Origin: Acidobacteriota bacterium
GTDB lineage: Bacteria > Acidobacteriota > Terriglobia > Bryobacterales > Bryobacteraceae
Length of the DNA stretch: 56,606 nt
Direction of reading: 5' to 3'
NCBI GenBank assembly: GCA_016871015.1
Contig: VFZX01000005.1
Coordinates: forward strand, 1 to 56,606
In this document: positions 31,485 through 39,264 of the stretch, one piece after another
How positions within the stretch are numbered: position 1 is the first letter of the stretch
Layout of the letters: every line of letters starts with the position of its first letter
The notes under the pieces: generated by a model
What the model saw: only the letters and a program-made list of their open reading frames with translations
Databases searched by the model: none
Told to the model about the DNA's origin: nothing
Position numbers and translations under genes: made by a program

Positions 31485-32753
31485 ATGACCTCCACCCGCG
31501 CGTTCTCACGCCGCCAACTGATTGCAGGATCCGCAGCCGCTCCATTCCTGGCCAACTTCCACAAGCTCGCCGCCGCCGAGAGCAAAAAGACGAAAATCCG
31601 CGACGTCCAGGTGATGGTAATCGAGGGCTCGCGCACGTACACGCTGATCAAGATCTCTTCCGACGCCGGTGTCCACGGGATCGGCGAAGCCTACGGAAGT
31701 CCTGGCATCGGAGTGAAGGAACAGGTGCTGAGCCTGAAGCCATGGCTCGTTGGAAAGGATCCGCTGGAGATCGACCGCCTCTACACGAGCCTTGGCGCAG
31801 GCTCGGCCAGTCTCTCCGGCGCACGCACCGACGGATCCGCGCACATGCTGCTGCGCGCCGCATCCGGCATTGAGATGGCGCTGTGGGACCTCGCGGGCAA
31901 GACGCTCAACGCGCCCACCACGACGCTGCTCGGCGGCAAGTTCCGCGACCGCGTCCGCGTGTACGATCACCGCGCACCCCGCAACATGCTCGACAAGGCA
32001 TCCTGCCGCGAATGGGCCGCGTTGTGCAAAGAGGACAAGTCCGGATTCACCTGCCACAAGTTTGGATTTCCGCGCAACTCGGTCGCCAACGACCGTGCCA
32101 AGGATCCTGGCAACCGGCTGTTGACCACGCGCGAGATCATCAATATCGAAAAGGGATTCGAGAACTGCCGCGAGGCCATCGGCTGGGACCATGACATCAT
32201 GGTCCACTGCCACTGGGAGTACGATCTGCGGACCTCCATTCAGATCGCCAAGGCCGTTGAGGCGATCAAGCCAGTGTGGCTTGAGGATCCGCTACATGTC
32301 GACTACAGCGACTCCTGGAAGCGGCTCTGTGCTTCGACTGATGTCCCCATCTGCACGGGGGAAAACCTCGCCCGCAGGCAGGGATTCAAGGATTTCATCA
32401 TCAATCAGGGTTGCGACATCCTGCATCCCGATTTGCGCAACTCCGGAGGGTTCCTCGAAACCAAGCGCATCGCCGATATGGCGGACGTTTGGGGACTCCC
32501 GATGGCCACGCACAACACCGGCAGCCAGTTGAACACGTGGGCCACCTGCCAGTGGGCCGGATCCATCCGCGACTTCCTCGCCTGCGAGACCGTGACCGGC
32601 CAGGGCGGATGGATGGATCAGCTTCTGACGTTCGACGGTCCTTATATCCAGGACGGATTCCTGCGGATCACAACGAAGCCGGGACTGGGGGTGGACATCA
32701 ACCCGGACACCGCCAAATCCAAACTCGCCCCGGGCGAGACCTGGTGGGGTTAG
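31485..32753 (+). CDS. Enolase-superfamily enzyme (mandelate racemase/muconate lactonizing type) with Tat leader
   Basis: A 422-aa member of the enolase superfamily. A twin-arginine leader (FSRRQLIAGSAAAPFLANF) suggests export. The barrel has metal-ligand glutamates in WLEDPLH and CTGENLA, and a C-terminal catalytic-type histidine in MATHNTGS. The first metal ligand position reads MVHCHWEYD, with histidines where many family members have an Asp-x-Asn. This matches the sugar-acid dehydratase side of the family better than racemases, but the substrate is unknown. It converges with the amino acid permease gene with 1 bp between the stops. Confidence 0.85.
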   Translation: MTSTRAFSRRQLIAGSAAAPFLANFHKLAAAESKKTKIRDVQVMVIEGSRTYTLIKISSDAGVHGIGEAYGSPGIGVKEQVLSLKPWLVGKDPLEIDRLYTSLGAGSASLSGARTDGSAHMLLRAASGIEMALWDLAGKTLNAPTTTLLGGKFRDRVRVYDHRAPRNMLDKASCREWAALCKEDKSGFTCHKFGFPRNSVANDRAKDPGNRLLTTREIINIEKGFENCREAIGWDHDIMVHCHWEYDLRTSIQIAKAVEAIKPVWLEDPLHVDYSDSWKRLCASTDVPICTGENLARRQGFKDFIINQGCDILHPDLRNSGGFLETKRIADMADVWGLPMATHNTGSQLNTWATCQWAGSIRDFLACETVTGQGGWMDQLLTFDGPYIQDGFLRITTKPGLGVDINPDTAKSKLAPGETWWG

Positions 32754-32754
32754 C

Positions 32755-34254
32755 TCACGGCAGCCCGTGCAACTCCCGGGTACGCTTCCGCCCGTACAAG
32801 AAGTAAATCAGCAGTCCGATCACCAGCCACGCAAAGAACCGGACCCACGTCTCGAGCGGCAGGCTGAGCATCAGGATCAGGCAGCACACGATCGCCAAAA
32901 TCGGAACCAGGGGAACGAGCGGCGCGCGGAATCCGCGTGGCCGTTCGGGTTGCCTCTTGCGCAGTGCGATCACTCCCGCCGACACCACAATGAAGGCGAA
33001 CAACGTCCCGATGTTCGACAGGTCCGCAAACGTGCCGATATCCCAGACCCCAGCCGGAATCCCGACTACAAAACCCGCGATGATCGTGCTGGTGTGTGGA
33101 GTCCGGAAGCGCGGATGGACCCGCGAAAAGAAATCGGGCAACAGCCGGTCGCGCGACATCGCGAACCACACCCGCGCCTGCCCGTACTGGAACACCAGCA
33201 GCGAGCTGATCATGCCAACGATCGCCCCGATCGACACCAGGCGGCGGATACCGTCGTAGCCCAGGTCCTTGAGCGCCTGCGCGACAGGCGCCGCGTTGGC
33301 GAGCGTCTTGTAGTTGGCCACTCCGGTCAGCACCAGCGCGACCGAAACGTACAGCACCGTGCAGATCAGCAGCGAGCCCATCAATCCGATCGGGAGGTCG
33401 CGCTGCGGATTCTTGCACTCCTCGGCCGCGGTGGACACCGAATCGAATCCGATGTAGGTGAAAAAGACAATGGCCGCACCCGTCAGAACACCCGATGAGC
33501 CATTCGGAAAGAACGGCGTCCAGTTGGATGTCTTCACGGCGCCCGCCGCGCCCACCACGAACAGCAGAATCACGGCGACCTTGATCACGACCATGATGTT
33601 GTTGGCCTTGGCGGATTCCTTGAGCCCTTGCACCAGCAGCCAGGTGAGAACCATCAACACGAGGAACGCCGGAAGGTTGAACCAGCTTCCCGTCGGAACC
33701 CCTCCGGCAAACATTGGCTCGGACAGCTCCTTGGGCAGGCGTAATCCGAATAGCCCGTCCAGGATGTCGTTGAAGTACGCCGAAAACCCCACGGCCACGG
33801 CCATGTTTGAGACCGCGTACTCCAAGATCAAGTCCCACCCGATGATCCAGGCGAAAATCTCCCCGAGCGTCGCGTACGCATACGTGTATGCGCTGCCCGC
33901 GATCGGAATCATCGATGCCAGCTCGGCGTAGCACAACGCGGCGAAGCTGCACGCCACCGCGACCAGGAAGAACGACAGCGAGATCCCTGGGCCCGCGCCC
34001 GGGCGTCCCACCGTCGACAGCGCGTCCGGACCGTAGCGGATCAGGTCCAGCACCGGAGCATGCACCACGGACTTAAAGCTGAGCGTCTCCCCCGCCGCCG
34101 CGGTCCCCGTGAGGATGAAGATCCCTGAGCCGATCACTGCGCCAATCCCCAGGCCCATCAGCGACCACGGCCCCAAGGTCTTAGCCAACCGCTTGGCGGG
34201 ATCGTCAGCCGCTGCGATCAGCGCGTCGATGTTCTTGGTCCGGAATAGACTCAT
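32755..34254 (-). CDS. APC-family amino acid permease (cationic amino acid transporter type)
   Basis: A 499-aa transporter with about 14 hydrophobic segments. The first TM region GLGIGAVIGSGIFILTGTAAA carries the unwound GSG substrate-binding motif of APC transporters, and the N-terminal RLAKTLGPWSLM is typical of the CAT subgroup (YfnA-like). The region VVFFTYIGFDSVSTAAEECKNPQRDLP is the conserved TM6-loop segment. Probably brings an amino acid across the inner membrane with protons. 123 bp downstream of the small basic protein on the same strand. Confidence 0.92.
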   Translation of the reverse strand: MSLFRTKNIDALIAAADDPAKRLAKTLGPWSLMGLGIGAVIGSGIFILTGTAAAGETLSFKSVVHAPVLDLIRYGPDALSTVGRPGAGPGISLSFFLVAVACSFAALCYAELASMIPIAGSAYTYAYATLGEIFAWIIGWDLILEYAVSNMAVAVGFSAYFNDILDGLFGLRLPKELSEPMFAGGVPTGSWFNLPAFLVLMVLTWLLVQGLKESAKANNIMVVIKVAVILLFVVGAAGAVKTSNWTPFFPNGSSGVLTGAAIVFFTYIGFDSVSTAAEECKNPQRDLPIGLMGSLLICTVLYVSVALVLTGVANYKTLANAAPVAQALKDLGYDGIRRLVSIGAIVGMISSLLVFQYGQARVWFAMSRDRLLPDFFSRVHPRFRTPHTSTIIAGFVVGIPAGVWDIGTFADLSNIGTLFAFIVVSAGVIALRKRQPERPRGFRAPLVPLVPILAIVCCLILMLSLPLETWVRFFAWLVIGLLIYFLYGRKRTRELHGLP

Positions 34255-34377
34255 GAACGGTTATGATACCCTGGCGCCGGGACCAGAATGGAGAGCCCGC
34301 CTGAAACGCAGCCCTACCGAGATTGACGGCACTCCCCTTGAACCCGCGCCGCGGTGACCGGCGGAAGGGCTTACAGG

Positions 34378-34536
34378 TTAGCGCTTCCGCTGGCCCTTGA
34401 CGAGCACTTTCACTTTGCGCTTGTTCGATCCGCGCGCGACACTGGTGGGACGCTTGGCTTTGGGAGCCGCTTTCTTCCGAGCCGCCCGTTTCAGCTTTTT
34501 GCGCTCGGTCTTGTCTGCAATGTGTTTGGTATTCAT
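34378..34536 (-). CDS. Small highly basic protein (52 aa) overlapping uvrD/pcrA
   Basis: A 52-aa open frame, ATG at 34534-34536, TAA at 34378-34380. The sequence begins MNTKHIADKTERKKLKRAAR and continues almost entirely with K, R, A and small residues to the end VKGQRKR, so it should bind nucleic acid. Its ATG overlaps the uvrD stop in an ATGA, the pattern of translational coupling. I do not recognise a family; some ribosome-associated small proteins look similar. The strong composition bias and coupling argue that it is a real gene. Confidence 0.6.
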   Translation of the reverse strand: MNTKHIADKTERKKLKRAARKKAAPKAKRPTSVARGSNKRKVKVLVKGQRKR

Positions 34537-36977
34537 TCGTCGATCTTAATTCCTGCGTATTTCGCGATCAGCTTTTTCAACCCGTGCCCAGGGAACATCA
34601 CCGTGAGCTTGGCATCCTCGCCGTCGCCTTCCTTGCGCACCACCGTGCCGCGGCCGTACTTGGGATGATTCACGGTGGAACCTTCGCCACCGCTTTTTCG
34701 CTTCACGGGCGGCTTGGAGAACGGCTGCGGCGGCTGCGCGACTGGAGGCCGGATCGGAACGGGAGCCTGCGGGGGTCTTGGAGCCGGAGGCATCGGCGGC
34801 GCTTTCGCGGGCGCGGGAGCACTGCTTCGGGGAACTCCCGGTGGCGGGAGTCCGCGGTCCTTGAAGAACTGCGCGATGTTCTCTACTGAATTATATGTCT
34901 TTCCGGGGTAGGGCGTCTTGGCCCGCTGCTGGGTCCACTTGACGGTCTCGCGAACATAGCCACGCTCGGAGAACAGGTCCACTTCGCCCTCGGCTCCCAA
35001 CTGGTCCATTTCGCCGGATATGGCATCCGCCGGGGGCAGACCCTGAAAGTCGCACAGCTCCTTGGGGATCTCCGCAATGAACCGCGACCGCATGGCCGCT
35101 TCCTCAGGTCCGCCTCCCCACCGCCGGCGGGTCTGCGCGTGGGAGATGTGGAGTTCCTTCTCGGCGCGCGTCATACCGACGTAGCACAGCCGCCGCTCCT
35201 CCTCCATCATGGCCGCGCTGTCCTTGGACCGGTTGTGGGGGAACAGCCCCTCCTCCATCCCGGCAAGGAACACCAGCGGAAACTCGAGTCCTTTGGCGTT
35301 ATGGACCGTGAGCAGGGAGACCTGCGAGTTCTCGTCCACGCCGTCGGCATCCGAAACCAGCGCCGCATGGTCCAGGAAGTTCGCCGCGTTGTCACCCCGC
35401 GCGTGCGCTTCGGCCGCGGCGTTCAGCAATTCGTTCAGGTTCTCGATGCGAGTTTCGGCCGAGGGATCCCGGTCCTCTTTGAGCATCCGCAGGTAACCCG
35501 TCCGCTCAAGAATCTCGGACACAAGCACTTGGAGGGGAACGTCCCCGGCCTTGGCCTGCAGCTCCTCAATCAAGTGGCGGAATGCCCGCAGCGCGACCTC
35601 GGCTCTGCCGGGGAGCATCCGGTACTCAAGCATCTCGCCCATCGCCTTCCACAGCGTGATCTTGTGCTCGCGGGCGTGCTGCTCGATATGGTCGGTGGTG
35701 GTCTTTCCGATTCCACGTGCCGGGGTGTTGATGATCCGGAGCAGGCTCACCGGATCCGATGGCACGAAGATCACCTTCAGGTAGGCCATGACGTCTTTGA
35801 TCTCGGCCCGCTGGTAGAAGCTCAGTCCGCCGACGATGTTGTAGGCTCTGCGGTAACGCCGCAGCGCTTCTTCAATCTGCCGGGACTGGGAATTGGTCCG
35901 GTAGAGTACCGCCACGCGCCACCCCGGATTCTTCCGGAGCCCCTTCTCGATTTGGTCCGCGATCACCAGCGCTTCGTTTTCCGCGTCCATCGCCTGGTAG
36001 ACGGTGATCTTCGGTCCGCTTCCAGAATCCGTCCAGAGCCATTTGCCCTTGCGCTCGGTGTTGTTGGCGATCACCGAGCTCGCCGCCTCAAGGATGTTCT
36101 TCGTCGACCGGTAGTTCTGCTCCAACCGGATCACCTTGGCGTTGGGGAAGTCGCGCTCGAAATCGAGGATGTTCCGGATGTCGGCGCCCCGCCAGCTATA
36201 GATCGACTGATCCTCGTCTCCCACTACACACACGTTGTTGCGGTTCCCCGACAGCATGCGGACAAGCTCATATTGAGTCCGGTTGGTGTCCTGATACTCG
36301 TCGACCATGAGGAACTGAAGCCTGTCGTTCCACGCGCGCCGCGTCGGCTCGTGCGACCGGAGGAGCCGCGCGGTCTCAAGCAGCAGGTCGTCGAAGTCGA
36401 GAGCATTGGCTGCAATCAGTGCTTCGTTGTACTGTTCGTACAGTGCGGCAACGTACTTGCCAAGCGGCGTATGGTCGTACTTGGCCAGCCCGGAGGCTCC
36501 GTCCCGTCCACTCTTTGCCGCACTGATCGCCGAAAGTGCCTGACGCGCGGGCAGCACCTTGTCGTCGATCGAGTGCTGTTTGTAAAGCCCTTTGATCACC
36601 GCCAGTTGATCGTCGTCGTCATAGATCAGGAACTGCCGCGTGAGATTCGGCCGCCACTCGGCCAGCGCGGACCCGTCACGCCGCAACAACTGCACGCAAA
36701 ACGAATGGAAAGTCGCCAGCCGTGGACCCCTTCCAGGCGGCATCAAGGAGCCGAGCAGTGACCCGATCCGTGCCCGCATTTCTCCCGCCGCTTTGTTGGT
36801 GAACGTCACCGCGAGAATGCTCTCCGGCTGGACGCGGTGATTGCAGATCAGATTGCTGATCCGGTGGGTGACCACGCGGGTCTTTCCGCTCCCCGCGCCG
36901 GCCAGGATCAGGAGCGGACCCTCCACGTGCCGGACCGCCTCCTGCTGTGGCGGGTTCAATCCCGAAAGAAAATCCAT
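34533..36977 (-). CDS. UvrD/PcrA-type DNA helicase (superfamily 1A)
   Basis: An 814-aa ATP-dependent 3'-5' helicase used in repair and replication. Motifs in order: Walker A LAGAGSGKTRVV near residue 25, motif Ia TFTNKAAGEM, DEYQDTNRTQ (Walker B), VVGDEDQSIYSWRGA, RLEQNYRST, LLTVHNAKGLEFPLVFLAG and YVGMTRAEKELH. The C-terminal region (proline-rich linker then VNHPKYGRGTVV and GHGLKKLIAKYAGI) is the PcrA-type RNA polymerase-binding end. ATG 36977 (MDFLSGLNPPQQEAV) is the family start; the open frame up to 37067 is upstream sequence. Confidence 0.95.
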   Translation of the reverse strand: MDFLSGLNPPQQEAVRHVEGPLLILAGAGSGKTRVVTHRISNLICNHRVQPESILAVTFTNKAAGEMRARIGSLLGSLMPPGRGPRLATFHSFCVQLLRRDGSALAEWRPNLTRQFLIYDDDDQLAVIKGLYKQHSIDDKVLPARQALSAISAAKSGRDGASGLAKYDHTPLGKYVAALYEQYNEALIAANALDFDDLLLETARLLRSHEPTRRAWNDRLQFLMVDEYQDTNRTQYELVRMLSGNRNNVCVVGDEDQSIYSWRGADIRNILDFERDFPNAKVIRLEQNYRSTKNILEAASSVIANNTERKGKWLWTDSGSGPKITVYQAMDAENEALVIADQIEKGLRKNPGWRVAVLYRTNSQSRQIEEALRRYRRAYNIVGGLSFYQRAEIKDVMAYLKVIFVPSDPVSLLRIINTPARGIGKTTTDHIEQHAREHKITLWKAMGEMLEYRMLPGRAEVALRAFRHLIEELQAKAGDVPLQVLVSEILERTGYLRMLKEDRDPSAETRIENLNELLNAAAEAHARGDNAANFLDHAALVSDADGVDENSQVSLLTVHNAKGLEFPLVFLAGMEEGLFPHNRSKDSAAMMEEERRLCYVGMTRAEKELHISHAQTRRRWGGGPEEAAMRSRFIAEIPKELCDFQGLPPADAISGEMDQLGAEGEVDLFSERGYVRETVKWTQQRAKTPYPGKTYNSVENIAQFFKDRGLPPPGVPRSSAPAPAKAPPMPPAPRPPQAPVPIRPPVAQPPQPFSKPPVKRKSGGEGSTVNHPKYGRGTVVRKEGDGEDAKLTVMFPGHGLKKLIAKYAGIKIDE

Positions 36978-37027
36978 GCGGCTGGTGGAAGTCTGATTGT
37001 ACCACGCACTACCCTTCAATAAAGGTG

Positions 37028-37056
37028 TTGACAATTGGCCCGGTCTGGCGCAATAT
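37028..37056 (+). promoter_or_regulatory. Candidate promoter of an orphan rightward transcript
   Basis: A perfect -35 (TTGACA, 37028-37033) and a weak -10 (CAATAT, 37051-37056) are 17 bp apart. Transcription would start near 37063, just before the AGAAAAGGAGGTGGTCC element. It points right, away from uvrD and against the leftward gene at 37282. Confidence 0.5.
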
Positions 37057-37094
37057 GGAGGCATCACTTAGAAAAGGAGGTGGTCCAACAAGCA

Positions 37095-37154
37095 ATGGAT
37101 TCTAGCAGTAGTAGACGATTTGTGAACGGCACACAGGAGGTGGCCGACTGCTGA
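37095..37154 (+). CDS. Possible 19-aa peptide behind a very strong Shine-Dalgarno sequence
   Basis: ATG at 37095, TGA at 37152-37154, encoding MDSSSSRRFVNGTQEVADC. Fourteen bases upstream is GGAGG within AGAAAAGGAGGTGGTCC (37070-37086), which pairs almost completely with the 16S rRNA 3' end. The spacing to the ATG is long, so translation is uncertain. A second GGAGGTGG lies inside the ORF at 37137-37144. The peptide has no recognisable family; it may be a leader peptide, or the RNA itself may be the product. Confidence 0.35.
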   Translation: MDSSSSRRFVNGTQEVADC

Positions 37155-37249
37155 AGTCGACCGCTCTGAATCGTTCAGGTCACTAAAGTGACGTGGCCGC
37201 TGCTCCTGAGGACCGGCCATCTCTGTGTGACTTCGACGGATCGTAGAGG

Positions 37250-37275
37250 CCCCGCCGGGAATCCCGGCGGGGTTT
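37250..37275 (+). terminator. Rho-independent terminator of the orphan transcript
   Basis: A perfect 10-bp GC-rich stem, CCCCGCCGGG (37250-37259) and CCCGGCGGGG (37263-37272), with loop AAT, followed by TTT CGAATTTT on the + strand. On the other strand no T run follows, so the direction is rightward. It ends 7 bp before the stop of the leftward gene at 37282. Confidence 0.75.
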
Positions 37276-37281
37276 CGAATT

Positions 37282-39180
37282 TTATGGGAGATCCAGCGTC
37301 ACGAAGAACACGATGACGCACATCTCGTCCGTAGTCTTCTCCCCGTTCCGCACTTCTTTCGGACTGTCCCGGTTCGGATTGAACCGGTTTGCCGAAGAGT
37401 TGTCGTACAGAGCTTCCATGCGGACAGTTTCGCCTTGCCTCCAGACGACTTTGTCGCGGACCATGTAGCTGTCCTGCCAATTGAAGTCCCAGTCGTCGAT
37501 GTAGATGAGAGGGGTCCTGGTTCCGTCCGGTGCGATCTTGTCGGCCCGGATCTCGCGCCCGATCAGGGGCATGTGCGGAAGGTAGCCGAGGATCCGAATG
37601 CCCACCGGCACGTCCAGCGTCATCTGCGTGACGATTTTGTGCTTGGACTCACCGGCCGGAATCACGAAGCTTTTTTCTTCCAGTCCGCTGATGAAGACCG
37701 GCCTGGGCGAGGGGTGTTTGGAGAAGTACAACCCCACTTCTGTCTGGTCAGATTCCTTGCCATCACCACCACTGTAGTGAACCTGAATGACGAGCCGTGA
37801 ACGGGCGCGGAACCGGATTCCCATCTCGTCTGGAAACCGGATCGGACCATTGCCCGGAACCCATGCTCCGAGCATCCACGGGAAATTGTCGATGTCCACG
37901 AGGAAAAAGCGCGGCCCTCCGAAGCACTCGTAATCCGGCTGTCCCAAGGGACGTTCCGGCATCCACGTTGACAAATGATAGGGATCGGCATACACGAAGA
38001 CGTGGTGGACAATCTTGTTGTTGCCCGGCCGCACTTCAACAGAATTGACGAACCGTTCAGCACCCAATTCGAGGGGTATGGAGAAGCAGCGGTAGTCGTC
38101 CACCCCAATCTTGGGAGTGTAGGGGGACGGCATCTTGGCCACCACATCAGGAGGACCGTTGGTCCAGTCCGAGCTGAACTTCTTGATCTCGGGCAGGTTG
38201 GCAGGATTCCCCTCTGGAGCACCAGCGTCCACCCACCTGCCGATCAGGTCGATCTGTTCCGGCGTCAACCTCCGTTCGTTGTGAAAGGAACCGTGTCCAG
38301 CAACCGGCTTGAACGGCGGCATGTGGCGGCGTGCCACGGCCGACTTGATCGACCGCGCCCATGGCCGCGCCGAGGCATAATCGACGAGCGAGAAAGGGCC
38401 GCTTCCGCCCGGACGATGGCATCCCTGGCACTGGTCCTGAAATAGCCGGACAATTTCCTTGCTGAACGTGGGAGGTTCCGCATCCGCTTCCGCAAACGCC
38501 ACCCGGACGGCGTTGGCGCGGTAGCCGTCCGCGTCCACCTGGACTTCGACAAGGCCACGCCCTCCGAGTTCCGCAGGTACCGGCCCCAGTTCGACTTGGT
38601 CACGGCCCGGATCAACCGGGGAGGGGCCAAACCGCCGCACGGGCACCGGGACACCATCGATCGAGGCGGTCAACTGCCGAGCGTGCCGGAACCCCGTCCC
38701 TTCCAACGTGAGGATCAGTTCCGTCCCCACCGGGTCGAGCACAGAGGCACGGATCCCTCCCCCTGTTTGAGTTCTTCCAACCGGCTGCGCTGAACCGCCT
38801 CTTCCGCGTGCATCGCCCAGGGCGATCCCTGATCCAGTCCCCTGCAGGGTAAACAGGGCCGGGCTCACGTTGCGAACGTTGGCCACGAGGGTGCCGAGGT
38901 CCCCTACACTAACCTCTACCGGACCTTCCGGAGTGCCCGGCGGCACAAGGAACAGGATCCGGGAGGGATCAGAGGAAACCACGGTGGCATCCACACCCAT
39001 GACCCGGACCGGCAGACCGCCCGGAAGGTCACGCCCTACTACAGCGGCCAGCGATTCTGGCGCGATTGCTCCGTGGAGACCAGACTGGGCCGCCGGGCCG
39101 ATTCGATCAATCGCCGGAGCCGCCCACATTACCCCCGAGAACAACGCAGCCGCTGCGCATCCCGCAATACGCATTACCAC
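37282..39180 (-). CDS. Secreted copper type II monooxygenase-like protein with a c-type heme
   Basis: A 632-aa exported protein. After a signal peptide (about 1-21), residues 25-230 form Ig-like/IPT-like beta domains of the kind frequent in Solibacter proteins. A heme c site CQGCH is at residues 251-255, followed by RHMPPFKPVAGHGSF. Residues 350-632 resemble peptidylglycine/dopamine-beta monooxygenases: His392-His393 (IVHHVFVY), His468 (IQVHYSGG), and Met620 (TDEMCVIVFFV), matching the CuH and CuM ligand order. It would hydroxylate an unknown substrate outside the cell, with the heme feeding electrons. Assignment rests on motif order only. Confidence 0.7.
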   Translation of the reverse strand: MVMRIAGCAAAALFSGVMWAAPAIDRIGPAAQSGLHGAIAPESLAAVVGRDLPGGLPVRVMGVDATVVSSDPSRILFLVPPGTPEGPVEVSVGDLGTLVANVRNVSPALFTLQGTGSGIALGDARGRGGSAQPVGRTQTGGGIRASVLDPVGTELILTLEGTGFRHARQLTASIDGVPVPVRRFGPSPVDPGRDQVELGPVPAELGGRGLVEVQVDADGYRANAVRVAFAEADAEPPTFSKEIVRLFQDQCQGCHRPGGSGPFSLVDYASARPWARSIKSAVARRHMPPFKPVAGHGSFHNERRLTPEQIDLIGRWVDAGAPEGNPANLPEIKKFSSDWTNGPPDVVAKMPSPYTPKIGVDDYRCFSIPLELGAERFVNSVEVRPGNNKIVHHVFVYADPYHLSTWMPERPLGQPDYECFGGPRFFLVDIDNFPWMLGAWVPGNGPIRFPDEMGIRFRARSRLVIQVHYSGGDGKESDQTEVGLYFSKHPSPRPVFISGLEEKSFVIPAGESKHKIVTQMTLDVPVGIRILGYLPHMPLIGREIRADKIAPDGTRTPLIYIDDWDFNWQDSYMVRDKVVWRQGETVRMEALYDNSSANRFNPNRDSPKEVRNGEKTTDEMCVIVFFVTLDLP

Positions 39181-39218
39181 ACTCTCAGGATAGCGCAGTC
39201 TCGTGTCGCTGCCTCCCA

Positions 39219-39238
39219 GAGGGGGTTCACACCCCCTC
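39219..39238. other. Perfect hairpin between ahcY and the monooxygenase gene
   Basis: GAGGGGGT (39219-39226), loop TCAC, ACCCCCTC (39231-39238): an 8-bp perfect stem in the 84-bp gap after the ahcY stop. No T run follows on either strand, so it may be a factor-dependent terminator or an RNA stabiliser rather than an intrinsic terminator. Confidence 0.4.
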
Positions 39239-39264
39239 CGCGTGTTCGCAGGAACAATCCGGGA

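Larger units (their letters stand above)
37063..37275 (+). ncRNA. Candidate structured small RNA or leader-like transcript
   Basis: Between promoter and terminator the + strand folds well by eye. GAAGTC (37153-37158) pairs with GACTTC (37229-37234) and encloses three consecutive hairpins: CTGAA-TCG-TTCAG (37166-37178), GTCAC-TAAA-GTGAC (37179-37192), and TGGCCG (37194-37199) with CGGCCA (37214-37219). A second TGGCCG at 37141-37146, attached to the internal GGAGGTGG, could pair with the same CGGCCA, so two folds exclude each other. Two GGAGGTGG copies resemble anti-anti-SD elements. I do not recognise it as a known RNA family; it is not a tRNA, SRP RNA or tmRNA. Confidence 0.5.

Noticed and set aside
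35139-36761. 540-aa ORF antisense to uvrD/pcrA
   Set aside because: Shadow frame; all helicase motifs are on the minus strand.
37070-37086. Reverse-strand fragment of a 16S rRNA gene
   Set aside because: The match to the complement of the 16S 3' end stops after about 16 nt; the following bases do not continue into 16S sequence, so it is a Shine-Dalgarno-like element.
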